A stretch of 64,000 bases of DNA from Megalonaias nervosa (GCA_016617855.1 JAECUM010009857.1:55547-119546); one strand, 5' to 3'. Counted from the stretch's first letter, positions 23,150-35,700 are shown. Translations and numbers: made by a program. The notes: generated by a model from the sequence alone, not told the origin.

Positions 23150-24170
23150 CTTGATCATAATTGAGGTCATCCAAGATATTGATAATACTGACCAATTTAC
23201 AGAGTCTTTTGAGAAGGTGGATGAGAAATATAGTCCCTATATGTAGAGAGGTAAAAACAAGCTCAGCCAATGAGAAGCTATCTTGTTCTGATCTTACTTA
23301 TCACAGAACCTATGAAAATGATAATATAAGCTTAGAGTGGAGGAACCTCTGACTGGAATTTGGTCTTTATAGTGGTAACAAACATGGCAAATCACATACA
23401 AGACTACCTTATTATTATGCAGAGATTTTGCTCCTAATCAAGCTCATCCAACATATTGATAATTTAAAATTATTTTACAAGTTTGATCAAAATCTGATTA
23501 GAAATACATCTGCAAGATTGTTGACAAGCTCATAATCATATTTTACCAAGGTCTTGATAACACAGGCATATTAACCAGGTCTGATATCACAAAATCTGTT
23601 CACAAAATACAGTCTTTAGAATGGTAACAAGATCTACTTATCAGCTGCAAGACCATCTTATACATATATGCAAGGGTATTGGTCACAAACAAAAAAAATC
23701 ATCCAACATCTTGATGATATTAGTCTATTTACCAAGTCTGATTAAACTTGGGTCATAAGTCAATTATATGCAAAACTGCAAGATCCCCTAATTAATATGT
23801 GTAGATCTAGCTCATAATAACCCCTCCCCCACACACACAGTTTATCTTGATAATAAAATTGGCTCAGAATTATGAATTCCAGAGTGGTAATGAGCTCAAG
23901 CAATCACATGCCAGATGTAATTCATTATATGCATGGATTATGCTCATTAACGGAATTATCCAAGATCAAGATGATATAAGCATATATGTCAAGTCTGGTT
24001 GAAGCTGAATCAGAAATATGGCGTACAATGAAGTAATAAGCTCACTGTCAAACTCGTCCAAGATTTAAAAAGAATATAAACTCATATTCCAAGTTTGACT
24101 GAAAACACATCAGAAATATGCCATCAGAGTGGTTACAAACAACTACTGATGAACAGACAATGCTTGACAG
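23150..24170. repeat. Diverged tandem repeat, unit near 200 bp (R4)
   Basis: About five units share CATCCAA.ATATTGAT (near 23166, 23447, 23701, 23949 and 24057), TTTACCAAGT.TGAT and AGAGTGGTAACAA words. Spacing varies from about 110 to 280 bases through deletions. No coding content. It fills the last part of the intron upstream of the ABCD3 exon at 18619-18688. Confidence 0.55.
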
Positions 24171-24574
24171 ACTACACACACTGGACATATGGTCATTCAA
24201 CAAGTGCACATGGCCTTAAAAATTGAAACTCCTTTATGCCAAGATACTTTATATCATGTCTGGACAAATTCTGTTCTGCCGATGTGGGAGAATCATTGAG
24301 GGAGAGTTGTAGTTGTAATGAACAATTATGAATGGTTGATACATTAATGATTAAGGACCATACTATAAACTCGCTTGGCCATACAACCTGGTGAACTTAA
24401 AATTGTTTATTCAGACAAAATATTTTCTTTCCAGTTATTTTATATAAAAGTATCCACTGTAGGTAACTTTGGACTGAACAAGATATTACCACTGACTTGT
24501 TAGATAAATGTAACAGTTAAATTCTCATTCATACGAAACAAGTTTGTGCTGCAATCGTAATTAGTATTACTTAC

Positions 24575-24664
24575 CTGTTTGTTATAAGCCTGGAGTTTAC
24601 ATAACGATACTCTCCCTCAAGTTTCTGTTCTATCACAGTCAGTTTACCAACTGGCCTTCTTAAT
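24575..24664 (-). CDS. ABCD3: ABCD3 exon, RRPVGKLT to RLITN
   Basis: The exon is 90 nt, starting with one base of a split Arg and ending with two bases (AG) of a split Ser. It encodes RRPVGKLTVIEQKLEGEY then RYVNSRLITN. Human ABCD3 has RRPIGKMT, EQKYEGEYRYVNSRLITNSEE at this place. The final ITNS begins the EAA-like motif that couples the membrane domain to the ATPase domain in ABCD transporters. The acceptor is TTTATCTTCAG and the donor is GTAAGT. Splicing to the next ABCD3 exon restores NSEEIAFY. The phase also fits a candidate alternative exon at 21542-21683. Confidence 0.96.
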
Positions 24665-25389
24665 CTGAAGATAAATCACAAAGTCAAGTACAAGTGGTTG
24701 AGAAACAATAGCTTACCTACTGTTACAACTTTATAATCTTAAACTTAGTAACAGAAAAGAGTGAAAACCAATAAGTTTTGTAAAATTCAACTAATAACTT
24801 ATTTAGAATACAACGTGAACATTTAAAAAGAACTTACAGCATTGTGAATTAAATCCCAAATAGTCCTAAAAGTTCTATCACAAGTCCAAAAGTATAGAGT
24901 ATTCCGAATGAATTTCAGTGGTGTCCCAAATGAATTCCAGTCTTGAAAGTGCTGATGTACCAATGGTCTGCAATAGTGTTGAAGAGATATGATATAATCC
25001 AAAATGCCCTTAAGTGAATTCACTATAATTCCAAAATAGTGTTTTGGTCCAAAATTATTAATGAGCACTTTGTAATTCCAATAATATAAATAACATAAAT
25101 CTTCTCCAAAAATAAATGAACACAACTAAATTTGAGTCCACTAAGACTGACATTAAGATATATAATAAAGAATTTCTGTTTACTTTTCTCTTATATACAA
25201 ATCCAAGTTACAATATGCAGACCAGGATGAGGGCAAAACATTCACTTCTAGAACATTCTATGTTGCCAACCATATCAGGTCTATTACTAAATCTTTAGTA
25301 AACAATGTGGCAAACAGCAGGTACACCAGGATATCCCAAGGGGAAAACCTTGGGAAATCCAATGTCCTGAACTTGAATCCAAATAAAAT

Positions 25390-26060
25390 GTTTACCAATA
25401 AATAATAATAATCTTTATATATAATTTACAAGCATAGATAAAAATTAGCTATGTAATATGTTTACAAAAAAAGACATTAGTTAGGTAGGCCCAAGCTCCT
25501 ACCTTCAATTATGGATAAAGGTCAAACACACAATACAAATTAGGAGAATTACACAATACAAAGTAGACATATGTAAGTCACAATGTCTTCTTTTCTTAAG
25601 AAGGATATAAAACATATGAAGATGCATCCACTCTCCAAATTTCTTGATTCTTGGTATGACAGTATGCAAATAACATGTCCCAAACGTGTGGTCATCAGCT
25701 AAATGCAAAAACCCAGTCAAAGATGAAACATAGGTCATAGTGACCCTATTCTTGATAGAGACGCATATCATCATTAATTTTATGATTACAGCATGAACTA
25801 TCCTGAAAATCAAAATTTAACGCAAGTCAGTGAACCATAAAATATTGCTGACCTATTACTGATACTGACCTATTGTTAATACTGACTTATTGAAGATACT
25901 GACCTATTGCTGATATGAGGAAGTAGTCTGCATAAAGATACATCCACAAGTTTAATGATTTTAAATTTGATAGTATGAACAAAGCATACAAAAAAAATTG
26001 ATGTGGTCATGAAGCTAAATGCAAGAACTTAACCTAAGTCAGTAAAATGTGAAACCAATT
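25390..26060. repeat. Diverged repeat R2 plus short 20-bp tandem block
   Basis: The words GGTCATAGTGACC, AGACGCATATCATCA-like and AAATGCAAAAAC match the array at 30120-31190 in inverse orientation in part. At 25848-25915 a short block repeats TACTGACCTATTG about four times at roughly 20-base spacing. Confidence 0.45.
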
Positions 26061-29000
26061 TTTCTAGTAAAATATGTTTGTTTGAGAATACTTACTTAAT
26101 CATAATACCTTAGGAGAACTAGTACTACCTCACAAATCCAGCTCTCCCAGGTTAAAATCTATTAACTATAAAGCTAAAAATTATTTGCCCACCTAGGTGG
26201 CAGTTAGAGTGATCTCAATTTAATACATGGATTGGTGCCAAATCCCATGAATTTGTCAGTTATTAATGTATCTGATGGCATGTTCTCTATATGGATGTAA
26301 CTGCAGGGAGGCTGGGAGCTTGTATGTGTATTATGAATGGATAAGTGTTATCAAAGAAACATATTTTGCTAGAAAAAATTGGTTTCTTTAAGTTAGTCAA
26401 ATACTTTACCCAAAGATAATACCTTTAGAGAATAGGTACGAGATGGAGGAAGATAAATCCCCTTACCAAGATGGGACCATCTCTGGTTGCCTAAGGTATG
26501 CAAGACAGATTCTAGATAACCTGACTGGAAAATAGGCTCCATATGTTCGGCTTTGCCAAAGCAACCTGGAAAGGTAACCTTGTACATCATGGGTAAAGAT
26601 TCCTTCAGCTTGAATTGAGCCATTTTAGAATGAAAGATCTCAGATAAAAACTGGATATGAGTACTTAGATCTCCATCCCACAGCATGGATAATTACAATC
26701 AGTCTTAGATCTCCATCCCACAGCATGGATAATTACAATCAGTCTTAGATCTCCATCCCACAGCATGGATAATTACAATCAGTCTTAGATCTCCATCCCA
26801 CAGCATGGATAATTACAATCAGTCTTAGATCTCCATCCCACAGCATGGATAATTACAATCAGTCTTAGATCTCCATCCCACAGCATGGATAATTACAATC
26901 AGTCTTAGATCTCCATCCCACAGCATGGATAATTACAATCAGAGAACAGTTTCACTTGTATGCAATGTCTGTGGCAAATGTCATAACTCTGTTACCTGAT
27001 AGGCAATGCAAATTCACTGGTGTGGGTTTAGCACAATATGAAGAACAGGTAGCCCACTTTATCAAATTGAGGTGTGATCTCAATGCAATGGCTTGGTCTG
27101 CCTGAAATACCACTTCAAAGCTTACACTGGGTCCTGTAGATGACCTTGAGATGAAGTGTCCAGAGCAGAGACGAATTAATACCAATATCTGATTACCCAT
27201 GAATGGTAGCCTATTTTTGGCAATGAAAACAGGGGGCTTCATAAGTGATATTGATCCATCTTGTTGGAACTACATGCAGATGGATTCCCAAAAGGAAATG
27301 TATTCAATGTTTTGCCCGCTGATCACCAAAATAGTGAGGAAGCTGGACAATGAAAATGATGACACTGTTCACCAGTTATTTCCAGTTCCTGGACAAGTCC
27401 ATTTACAGTGAAGGAGTGAAAGAATGACTACACATGTATGTACACAGAAGGAAAATACTATGTTGTCTGCTTCTAATATTTACAATGTCAAATCAAGCAA
27501 AGGAAAAGAATGACAACTACAAATTTGCCATTCATGTGGATTTAACAAGCAGTGTAATTTCTATGTACATGTGTGCAAAGGGATATAATTCTAAACTCTC
27601 AACATTATGGTAATTTAAGGAATTATCTGGCAGTTACCAAATAAGATGAACTATGTCACACTGTTGTTTGAGGAAATCATCTTGCCCATAGTGTACACAA
27701 CATTATGCCATGTTAGTATGTTAAGTCCATTAAGCATGAAATGTGCATAAGAATGCCAGTGTTAGGGCCACTCTGGTCACATTCACGTTAGAAATTATAA
27801 ATCAATGAATGAATTGACTAAGTTCTGTGCACTTTTTATCACATTAAAGATTTCCGTTATTGAAATTGGTACAGGAGTACAAACAAACAGGGAGGTATTC
27901 AGACTACAGTTCCTTCTTACATTACCCAGCCTAGGATAAGTCGAACTTAAATGTGGACTTGTCATTGAGGACACCACTTCAGAAAATGACAAACAAGAAT
28001 ACAAAGGTCTGGGAGCTTGGTTCCACATTGCTGCTTCAGATAAATCACCACAGTGGAGTCAGACAGAATGATAACTCCATTCTCATGCAGATTCTCCAGC
28101 CACCAATGAAAAACTTTCAAAATGGCTTTCGTCTTGAGAATGCTGATAAGTAAATAATGATCCTTAGGGGGCCACACTACTATGACATCCAAAAATAGTA
28201 GAAGATTTGTTCCCCCAGTCCTTTGCATTTGCATCTGGAGCAATCATGATTGCCAGAGTTGTACTTTCAGAGGTATCCCTGATGCAAACCCAGTGTGGTT
28301 TCTCGGTCTTCGAGATGCAAATTGTGAAAGTTGGTTCAATGGTCAAGGTTTGGCCTCCATTTGGACCAAATAATCATTGTTACTGGATCCTAAGAAACCA
28401 TCCTAGGGCTAAGATATTCACTGCCACATTAAGCAAAACTCAGCATGCAAAGGAATTCTCTAGCAGATGGATTGCGCTGTATATACAAGGAAATGAACCA
28501 TTGCATTAACTGAATGGAGGAAACACATTCTTACCTGAAAATTAAATCTAGACCTAGTTCACCAAGATCTTGAAAAGGTATGAGGTCGGAGATGTCATTG
28601 TTGACATGAAGATTGAGAATGAGAAGGAAGGAAGGTAACATGTGAAATCATGTCTTGCTCCAAAATATAACTAGATTGCTGTTTTGTTCTTGGTCAACAC
28701 TGATTGTGTAGCCTCTGCAATGGATGGTATTAGAACCTATTGTTGCATTCGATTGCAAACCCAAGATTGTAAAAAAGTTAGCTGAATGCACTTAGATTGA
28801 CAACCAAGTAATAAGTGCTGCAATGTAACTGAAAGAACTCTGGGCAAAGTCTTTAGAGGTGTGTTGAATATGACATAGTCCCCAGGAAACTGCTTGTAGG
28901 GTCTACATGCTGTCATGGTAAATCTTACCCATTCAGCAATGAAGATTGTAGCCTTCTCCCTACCAATGATTTGATAAGGGGGGACAAGAGTGTATGTCAT

Positions 29001-29370
29001 TTGAAATAGGGAGAGTCTTGTGGAATGCTGGTGAAAAAGATTGACCTCCCTTTGACTTTTCCACTTTGTTCAGAAGAACTGTGGTTTTTCAATGGTGGTA
29101 AATCTGGTAGGACTTCTTCCCAGTGCTCTAGGGACATCCCTGTGACCTTTTGCTGGCTGCCTTGCAAATCTTTCTGCTGTAGCTGAGACTGTGAGGGATG
29201 GAAGGAATGTATTCTTGGTGGTTTGTTGTGAATTCAGTCAACCTGGTTATTAAAGAGGAGATTAGATGATGATGGTTGTGAGCATAGCTTGGCCTATGAT
29301 GGTCTTTACGAAAAGTGATGGTACAGAACATTGCATCTCGTTCCACCTGTTGCAAGTTCATAGCTGTTGT
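26060..29370 (-). mobile_element. DIRS-like retrotransposon, copy 1, truncated
   Basis: The left end (26060-26380) carries the family terminal repeat with the AATACCTTAGGAGAACTA and CCACCTAGGTGGCAGTTAGAG words and its own inverted partner. Minus-strand frames run in DIRS order towards the left. RT-side sequence lies at 28.7-29.2 kb. RNase H lies at about 27.96-28.35 kb, with APDANAKDWG and then LSDSTVVIYLKQ and GTKLPDLCILV. Tyrosine-recombinase-like sequence lies at 26.95-27.24 kb (FIAKNRLPFMGNQILVLI). The RNase H signature (LSDxTVV, then GTKxPxLC) is typical of DIRS/Ngaro pol. Stops and shifts break all frames. The 5' side stops near 29370, where R1 repeat begins, so ORF1 and the right terminus are missing. 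A 40-bp array sits inside. Confidence 0.8.
26664..26942. repeat. 40-bp array, seven near-identical copies
   Basis: Seven head-to-tail units contain CTTAGATCTCCATCCCACAG then CATGGATAATTACAATCAGT, with no difference seen between copies. A single version of the same stretch is present in DIRS copies 2 (near 45105) and 3 (near 41425), with several differences. The array is therefore an expansion of part of the element's own sequence. Confidence 0.97.
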
Positions 29371-30119
29371 TACAGAGATGGCTGCTGTGACAGTCATGCT
29401 GGAAGTCAGAATGGCACCATTTTCATTTACAATCAAATAGAAATAGTAACAAGTCATTTACTAAAAAAACACATGTTAATATTATGAGTCATTGAAGAGG
29501 AGTAGTGACAAGAAGATTTCAAAATTACTGCATATCTAAGTGAAACAATTTTCAATTTAGATATCACAACAAAACACCCAGGAAAATCTCACGTCAATAT
29601 AACTTTCTATTCAGAAGAAATTGTGATAACAGGGCTTTCAAGATGGCTGCTGTGGTATTCTTACTGGACATCAGATAGGCACCACTTTCACTGAGGACCA
29701 ACTAGACATCATTAAGGGCCTTTTAGTGAAAACCCCATGCTGATAATGACCATCCATTTAATTGTCATGATAACAATTTTCTAGATGGCCATGCAAGGGA
29801 CATAATATTGGCATCATTTTCATTTAGGACTAATTAGACATTAAAACAAGTCTTCTAGTGAAAATCCAATGGCTGTATTACATTCCATTCAGATGTGGCG
29901 ATTACAAGATTTTCAAGATGGTTGTTTGAGTGGCACCATTTTCATTTAGGACCTACAAGACCATGGGATAAATGTGTGTGTAAACTTTCTTGGCAATCCT
30001 CCTAGTAGATTAGATGGAGTAGCAATGACAAATTTGAGCTAACAGATGGACGGACAGATGGATGATCTACAACAAACCATCCTATAAGCTCTTCTGGTCT
30101 GTGACCAGTAGAGCTAATA
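29370..30119 (+). repeat. Hairpin-ended tandem-core repeat (R1), second copy
   Basis: About four diverged units of 135-145 bp carry TTTCAAGATGGCTGCTGTGG-like, GGCACCA.TTTCA and GACCATCCATT words. The tail has TTTCTTGGCAATCCTCCTAG and a GGACGGACAGATGG run. It ends in a hairpin at 30088-30114: GCTCTTCTGGT, loop CTGTG, ACCAGTAGAGC, with one mismatched pair, followed by TAATAA. The last stem bases make CTAA, which matches the CTRR end rule of Helitrons, and a T follows. It is joined directly to the broken side of DIRS copy 1. Confidence 0.6.
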
Positions 30120-31190
30120 AAACATCAATGTGGTCATGAGCTAATGTAAAAACATAAGCCAGAAAAATTTTAAATGTAGGCCAGAATGACTTTGTTTCAT
30201 TGTAAGGGTGTGATACTAATAATGGTGCATACAAGTAGCTAGTTTTGATGATCTTGGCATAAGCAGTGCTTGAGACTGTTGCCATGGCAGTGAAGCATGA
30301 AATATGGGTCACAGAGACCTACTTCGAAGATGATGGTGTAGTACTCATCAAGATACATCCACTTGCCAAATATATGAATCTTGGAATAATGCTATCTATC
30401 CAAGGCGCTAAAACAAGCCTTGTCTGATGATTCTAGTATAAACAGAGCTTGAGAATAAACTTGAAACTCACAGTTTAACCAAAGTCAATCAGGCATGAAT
30501 TATAGCTTAATGAACTACTTCTGTGATGAGAGTGCTGTACTCATCAAGATGTGTCCCCTCACCAGCTTTCATGAATCTAAGTTTAACGGCATGTACATAT
30601 TATATAAGCTGGGTGCTTGAAACTATTTGTCATAAATTAAATACAAAAGCTTAACCTAAGCCACACAGCATGAAATGTAGGTCACAGTGACCTACTTCTA
30701 AAGTGGAATGTAGTACTCATCAAGATGCATCTCTTCAGCATCTTTCATAACTCAAGGCATACTAGTATATATTTAAATGGTGCTAAAATCCTATTTGGTT
30801 ATAAGCTAATTGCAAAAACTTGAACCAGTAAAATGTGAAATATAGGTTACAGTGACTTTTGTCTCTGGTATGTGTGTGGTACTAACAAAGATGCATATAA
30901 TCAATGAGTCTGATCAGTCTAGTATAAACAGAGCCCCAGAAATAAACTAAAAACTCAACATTTAACAAGTCGGTGAGGCCTGAAATATTGGTCGCATGAC
31001 TTGCTTTTGTGGCGAGAGTGTAGTGCTTATTAAGGTGCATTCTCTAAGTTTCATGAATCTGTATATAACAGTATATACCAGCACAGAGGGTGCAAGAAAC
31101 CTATCTGGTCATAAATCAAACACAAAACACAACCGAAACCAGTAAAATATGAGATGTAGGTCACAATGACATTCTTTCGGTGGAATGGCT
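30120..31190. repeat. Diverged tandem repeat R2, unit about 200-230 bp
   Basis: About five units share GAAATGTAGGTCACAGTGACC, GTAGTACTCATCAAGATGCAT and CATGAATCTA-like words (for example near 30300, 30500, 30680, 30840 and 31150). The GGTCA.AGTGACC core is palindromic. No open frame. It is typical of old non-coding tandem repeats in mollusc introns (inference). Confidence 0.55.
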
Positions 31191-33983
31191 ATGTTTGAAT
31201 AGACAGTATTTTTGTGTGCTGTGAACATCTCAAGTTTCAAATACTACCCATAGATTTAGCAAATTTTTTTTGTATGTTGCTCTTATAAGGATCCCTATTC
31301 TGCATAAATAAAATTTTCATTTAAAAAAATCATCAAATTATAAATGAGTTTATATGGCACATCACACTGATATTCTTCTTGTTTAATTTTTTAAAGTACT
31401 ATTGATTTGTCCTTTTCATGATACAGCATGTTTAAAAGCTTAAAAGATCCCTTTCTTGTAACATTTTCAGTCATAACCAACGAGTCACATTGATAATGCA
31501 TGTATTACTCAATATCTGGTGCCATTTGTTTTTAAAGTATAAATTGGTCTGCTACAAAATATATTTATCAAAATATAATGAATCTGTGAGATAAGCTGCT
31601 ATAAACAGAAAATAAGGAAAGTACAATGAAGGTGTACAATGGAAAATGTACTGCAATACTCATGCAGCAGTCTTCTTTTCTAGAATATTTTCAAATTTAT
31701 ACAATGTATAGGATTAAAGACATGATCATAAAAATGACAAAACTTTTTATTACTTTGTTTTATTTATTTTTATAATGTGCCAAAAATGTATTCTATAAAC
31801 AGACATAATTGTAAATAAAGCATAATGAGTATGCCATAAACATAGCGGTTGGCATGTATGCTAATCTTTGAATCATACCTGGTAATCAACTTTCACAATG
31901 ATATATCTCTTTAGCATGGAACAGTGTCTTGTAGTAGATAATACAGTACTTTTACTGGTTATTTTGATGGATAAAGAGTGGCTAACATTATTCAGGGATC
32001 ATGTGCTTAAACAAGGCACAAATTGTACTCAAGATGTTTTCTTGAACTTGAATGCTGTCATGTTTCTCAGATGTTTCAAAACTGAATTAAACCACATAAA
32101 GTTTTAATGAGAAATAATAATTGTAAATCAATATAAAATGTGCTTTGGAGAGTAACAAAGATTACCAAAAGTGACTAATATTGCATTTATTACTTCAGTA
32201 GCTATATATGTACTACAAATACAACTAGTACTAAAACAAACAACCTAACAAGCACATAAGTGAATCTTGACAATTACAGGGGGGGGGGGGGGGAGAGAAA
32301 CCTTGAACATCACAAACATTTACAAAAGGGTTGATTTAAATTTTGACAAAAGGCCTTACAAATTATATTTTGCTGTATAAACAAGAACTGAATTTTCTGT
32401 AAAATCATGTCTTCTTGTAATTCAATATACCAGTCCCCAAACCTGTATTGATAAAGGGACTTGTATCATTGTTTAATATACATGGAATGACAATTTCCAT
32501 TTCTCCTGCATCCTATTTAAGATCTGAAACCAATGCTTCAAGCTACATGCCATGGTGTAATAGTTTTGCACTGAAGTTCAGCTCAGAGATTCAACATTTT
32601 GGACAACAAATTTGGCTTAAAACGAATAGCAGTCCGTTTGCTGATACGGGTTTCCTCTGAATATTCCCACCTTATTTTTCACATTTGGACATTTAGGATG
32701 GGGTGTGGGGTCAGCAATTGCATGTTGAAATTTGGAATTTGCCGCCACTGTGCGGTATCGACATATGGTAGTTGCTTACCAGCGGGCCTAGCAAATTTAA
32801 GTGACGTTATATCAACTCATACCTGCATGAAATTGATAGGAAAATGGTTTTATGTTCTCAGAAATGGCAAATATTATAGTCGTTATATCTTTAATCTGCT
32901 GAGAGACTAAACGAAACTACAGCATTGATGAAACCTGACCAAGTACTCGTCATTTGCATAACTCGTCACATGATTTTACAAATCTCAAACAACGACATTG
33001 GAATTCAAATAGTCACGTGATGTCAACAATAAACTTCTTTATAATGTTGTACAAAAATTCAATTATATTAAATCCAAGTCTGATACCTTTTGCAAAAACC
33101 AGAAAGACATATAATTTTCAACATATTTATTTCAAGAACAATAAGAAACCTGTCATTGTTGCAGCAATCTGGCCAGTCAGATTCATCAAGCAGAGAGCAC
33201 ATGTCAACACTGTAGTCACGTGATACAACAAAACCCTGGTAGTTGTTCTCGGAACAAATATAGAGGACTTTGTGTTCTTTCACTTTTTTTGTTTTTATTA
33301 ATATTTTTTTATATTTTCCTACAACATTTGAAATGGATTATTATTGATAAAATGTGACTACGGGATTTATGATGTCACGAACATGTGGATTGTGAGATAC
33401 GTGTACTCGTGCGGGTAGCAATGCAAATCGCAAATACCAGGTCAAATTTCATCAACGCCTTAGTTTTATCTTGTCTACTAGATAAATTTAATCCACTAGC
33501 ATTTGGGTTGACTCAAAAAATATATTTATATCAAGCACTCAAATGATCCATACTGCAACCTCCGAATATTCTAGTCAGATCTCAATAAATTTAACTCATG
33601 ATCAGTTGAGTTATGACTCAATTACATAACTGTTTCGAGCTTCAAGTGGTGGCTGAAAATTCCTGTGTTTTTCCTGACTTTCATCAATATTTGCAAACTT
33701 CAAGGACTTTTCACAGTTGGGAAAAAATTATCATTTCTCCTAACTTTTTCCCGATTTCCCGGTAGCATGGGAACCCTGTTTTGTGTAATGATGGACTTTG
33801 TCCATGCACCGTACAGAGGTCAGGTATGAAGAAAGAAAGATCTTCACAACTCTCAGGTACGGCAATTAAAAACATGGATGGAAAATTTGAATTTCTCAAC
33901 TCATTATAAATGCCTTTTCTTTATAAACAGTAGTTCAAGTTCAATAACTGCCAACAATATGCACAAATTTTGCTGAAACAATT
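31191..33983. other. Intron with a G-run and a CpG-bearing segment
   Basis: No exon was recognised. A run of about 15 G lies at 32279-32293. The part 32740-33430 has more CpG than its surroundings, with a TGACGT word (near 32801), two copies of AGTCACGTGA (33011-33020 and 33214-33223) and ATGCAAAT (near 33420). These could be regulatory sites, but single words prove nothing. Short ORFs at 32448-32910 have no recognisable motif. Confidence 0.4.
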
Positions 33984-35190
33984 GAGGCTAATAATATCAA
34001 GTTACTATGGTTTTAAAGGCTAATGATATCAAGTTAATGTGGTTTTAAAGGCTAATGATATCAAGTTAATGTGGTTTTAAAGGCTAATCATATCAAGTAC
34101 ATGTGGTTTTAAAGGCTAATCATATCAAGTTAATGTGGTTTTAAAGGCTAATGATATCAAGTCTATGTGGATTTAAAGGCTAATGATATCAAGTCCATGT
34201 GGTTTTAAAGGCTAATGATATCAAGTCCATGTGGTTTTAAAGGCTAATGATATCAAGTTAATGTGGTTTTAAAGGCTAATCATGTCAAGTCCATGTGGTT
34301 TTAAAGGCTAATCATGTCAAGTCCATGTGGTTTTAAAGGCTAATTATATCAAGTTAATGTGGTTTTAAAGGCTAATCATATCAAGTCCATGTGGTTTTAA
34401 AGGCTAATCAGGATTCTTAACTTTTTTATTAACTAGTCAAGCAGAATAACAGGACAAAAGACACGCTAGTCCGCAGCAAAATCCATCAGTCCTCAAAATA
34501 CATGTACGTAATACAACAATAGAGATTTACAAATATTATAAATTATAATGATTTGCCATCAGTTTGTCCCAAATCATAATCTTCTCCATCCGATTCTGTT
34601 ATGTCCGCATTTCTGTTATGGAATTCATTAAAAAATATGAGAAAAGTAAACTTTAAAACAATTACATGCATTCATTTTTTATTAGTCATGCGAACGTGTA
34701 TTGGAACATATTTATTAGTCCATGAGGAATCCTATTAGCCAAGGACTAACGTCCATCCGTTAGTTTCAAACCCTGCTAATGATATCAAGTCCATGTGGTT
34801 TTAAAGGCTAATCATATCAAGTTAATGTGGTTTTAAAGGCTAATGATATCAAGTCCATGTGGTTTCAAAGGCTAATGATATCAAGTCCATGTTGTTTTAA
34901 AGGCTAATGATATCAAGTTAATGTGGTTTTAAAGGCTAATCATATCAAGTCCATGTGGTTTTAAAGGCTAATAATATCAAGTTAATTTGGTTTTAAAGGC
35001 TAATTATATCAAGTTTATGTGGTTTTAAAGACTAATGGTATCAAGCTGATATGGTTTCAGAGGCTAATGATATAAAGTTAATATGCTGTCAGAGGCAAAT
35101 AATATCAAGTTAATATGGCTTCAGAGAATAATATGAAGTTAATATGGTTTCAGAGGATAATGATGCCAAGTTAATATGGCATCATCTCTG
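33984..35190. repeat. 32-bp minisatellite split by an insert
   Basis: The unit is GGCTAATGATATCAAGT followed by (C/T)(C/A)ATGTGGTTTTAAA. About thirteen copies lie at 33984-34408 and about eight well-kept copies at 34776-35040, then decaying copies up to about 35190 (GGTTTCAGAGG.TAATGAT forms). Units differ mainly at TTAATG or TCCATG and at ATGATATC or ATCATGTC, and the variants occur in runs, so blocks of units were copied together. The array ends about 65 bases from the ABCD3 exon at 35255. Confidence 0.95.
34409..34775. mobile_element. Small non-autonomous DNA element (MITE-like)
   Basis: This 367-bp segment interrupts the 32-bp array. Its ends are loosely inverted: CAGGATTCTTAACT at the left against CAGGGTTTGAAACTAACG read inward from the right. 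CTAAT lies on both sides (34404-34408 and 34776-34780). Taking the insert out with one CTAAT leaves a continuous 32-bp unit, so the boundaries are secure. CAGGG-type ends are seen in hAT elements, but those make 8-bp duplications, so the superfamily is open. It has no coding capacity. CpG-containing words near both ends suggest it is not very old. Confidence 0.65.
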
Positions 35191-35254
35191 TAAACAACAG
35201 AAACATTTATTTTTTTACAAGAGAGAAAATTAGAGATGGGGATGTGATACCAAC

Positions 35255-35307
35255 CTTGTTAGGATCAATCCAGATACAGCAAGATAGGCCAACATAATTG
35301 CTGGACC
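35255..35307 (-). CDS. ABCD3: ABCD3 exon, membrane span GPAIMLAYLAVSGLILT
   Basis: The exon is 53 nt and encodes GPAIMLAYLAVSGLILT plus two bases of a split Arg codon. The human equivalent is GPA followed by a MMAYLVVSGLFLTR segment, so nearly every position corresponds. The acceptor is preceded by a long T-rich run ending in TTTTTTAG. The donor reads GTTGGT, which departs from the GTAAGT consensus at several positions and is the weakest donor in the set. The exon lies about 65 bases past the decayed end of the 32-bp minisatellite. Confidence 0.95.
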
Positions 35308-35549
35308 CTAAAAAAATAAAAAACTATTACAATGTACTGACAAACACTGTACATGAATGACAGGTAAACAAAAGGAGTGTTTGTAATACAATTTATGACA
35401 TGGGCAATTTGATTACTACATAGTATTTGCTGAAAGGACAGATTATAAACATAAAAAATTACATTAGTTTATGTACTAGGTCTGGGTGTGATGCTTACTT
35501 TTGCTGGCCACTGCTAAACCAACTAAAATGTACAATATATAACATTAAA

Positions 35550-35700
35550 AAATTTCTAGTAAAATATGTTTCTTCAATAATACTTACACAGATCATAATA
35601 CCTTAGGAGAACTACTACTACCTCAAAAATCCAGCTCTCTCAGGCCAAAATGTTTTAGCCAAAAAGCTACAAGTTACTGTGAAAAACTTTATTTTTGTGG
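35550..35700. mobile_element. Terminal-repeat fragment of the DIRS-like family
   Basis: The sequence from TCTAGTAAAATATGTTTCTT through AATACCTTAGGAGAACTACT to CCAGCTCTCTCAGG matches the outer end of DIRS copies 1 and 2. Nothing of the element's interior follows. The L1/Tx1-like LINE begins within 100 bases to the right. Confidence 0.75.

Noticed and set aside
32448..32910. Two overlapping plus-strand ORFs of 70 and 103 codons
   Set aside because: No motif, no matching splice sites and no support from neighbours; treated as chance.
33984..35190. CRISPR-like array
   Set aside because: Direct tandem units without distinct spacers in a eukaryotic intron; it is a minisatellite. The same applies to the 40-bp, 48-bp and 51-bp arrays.
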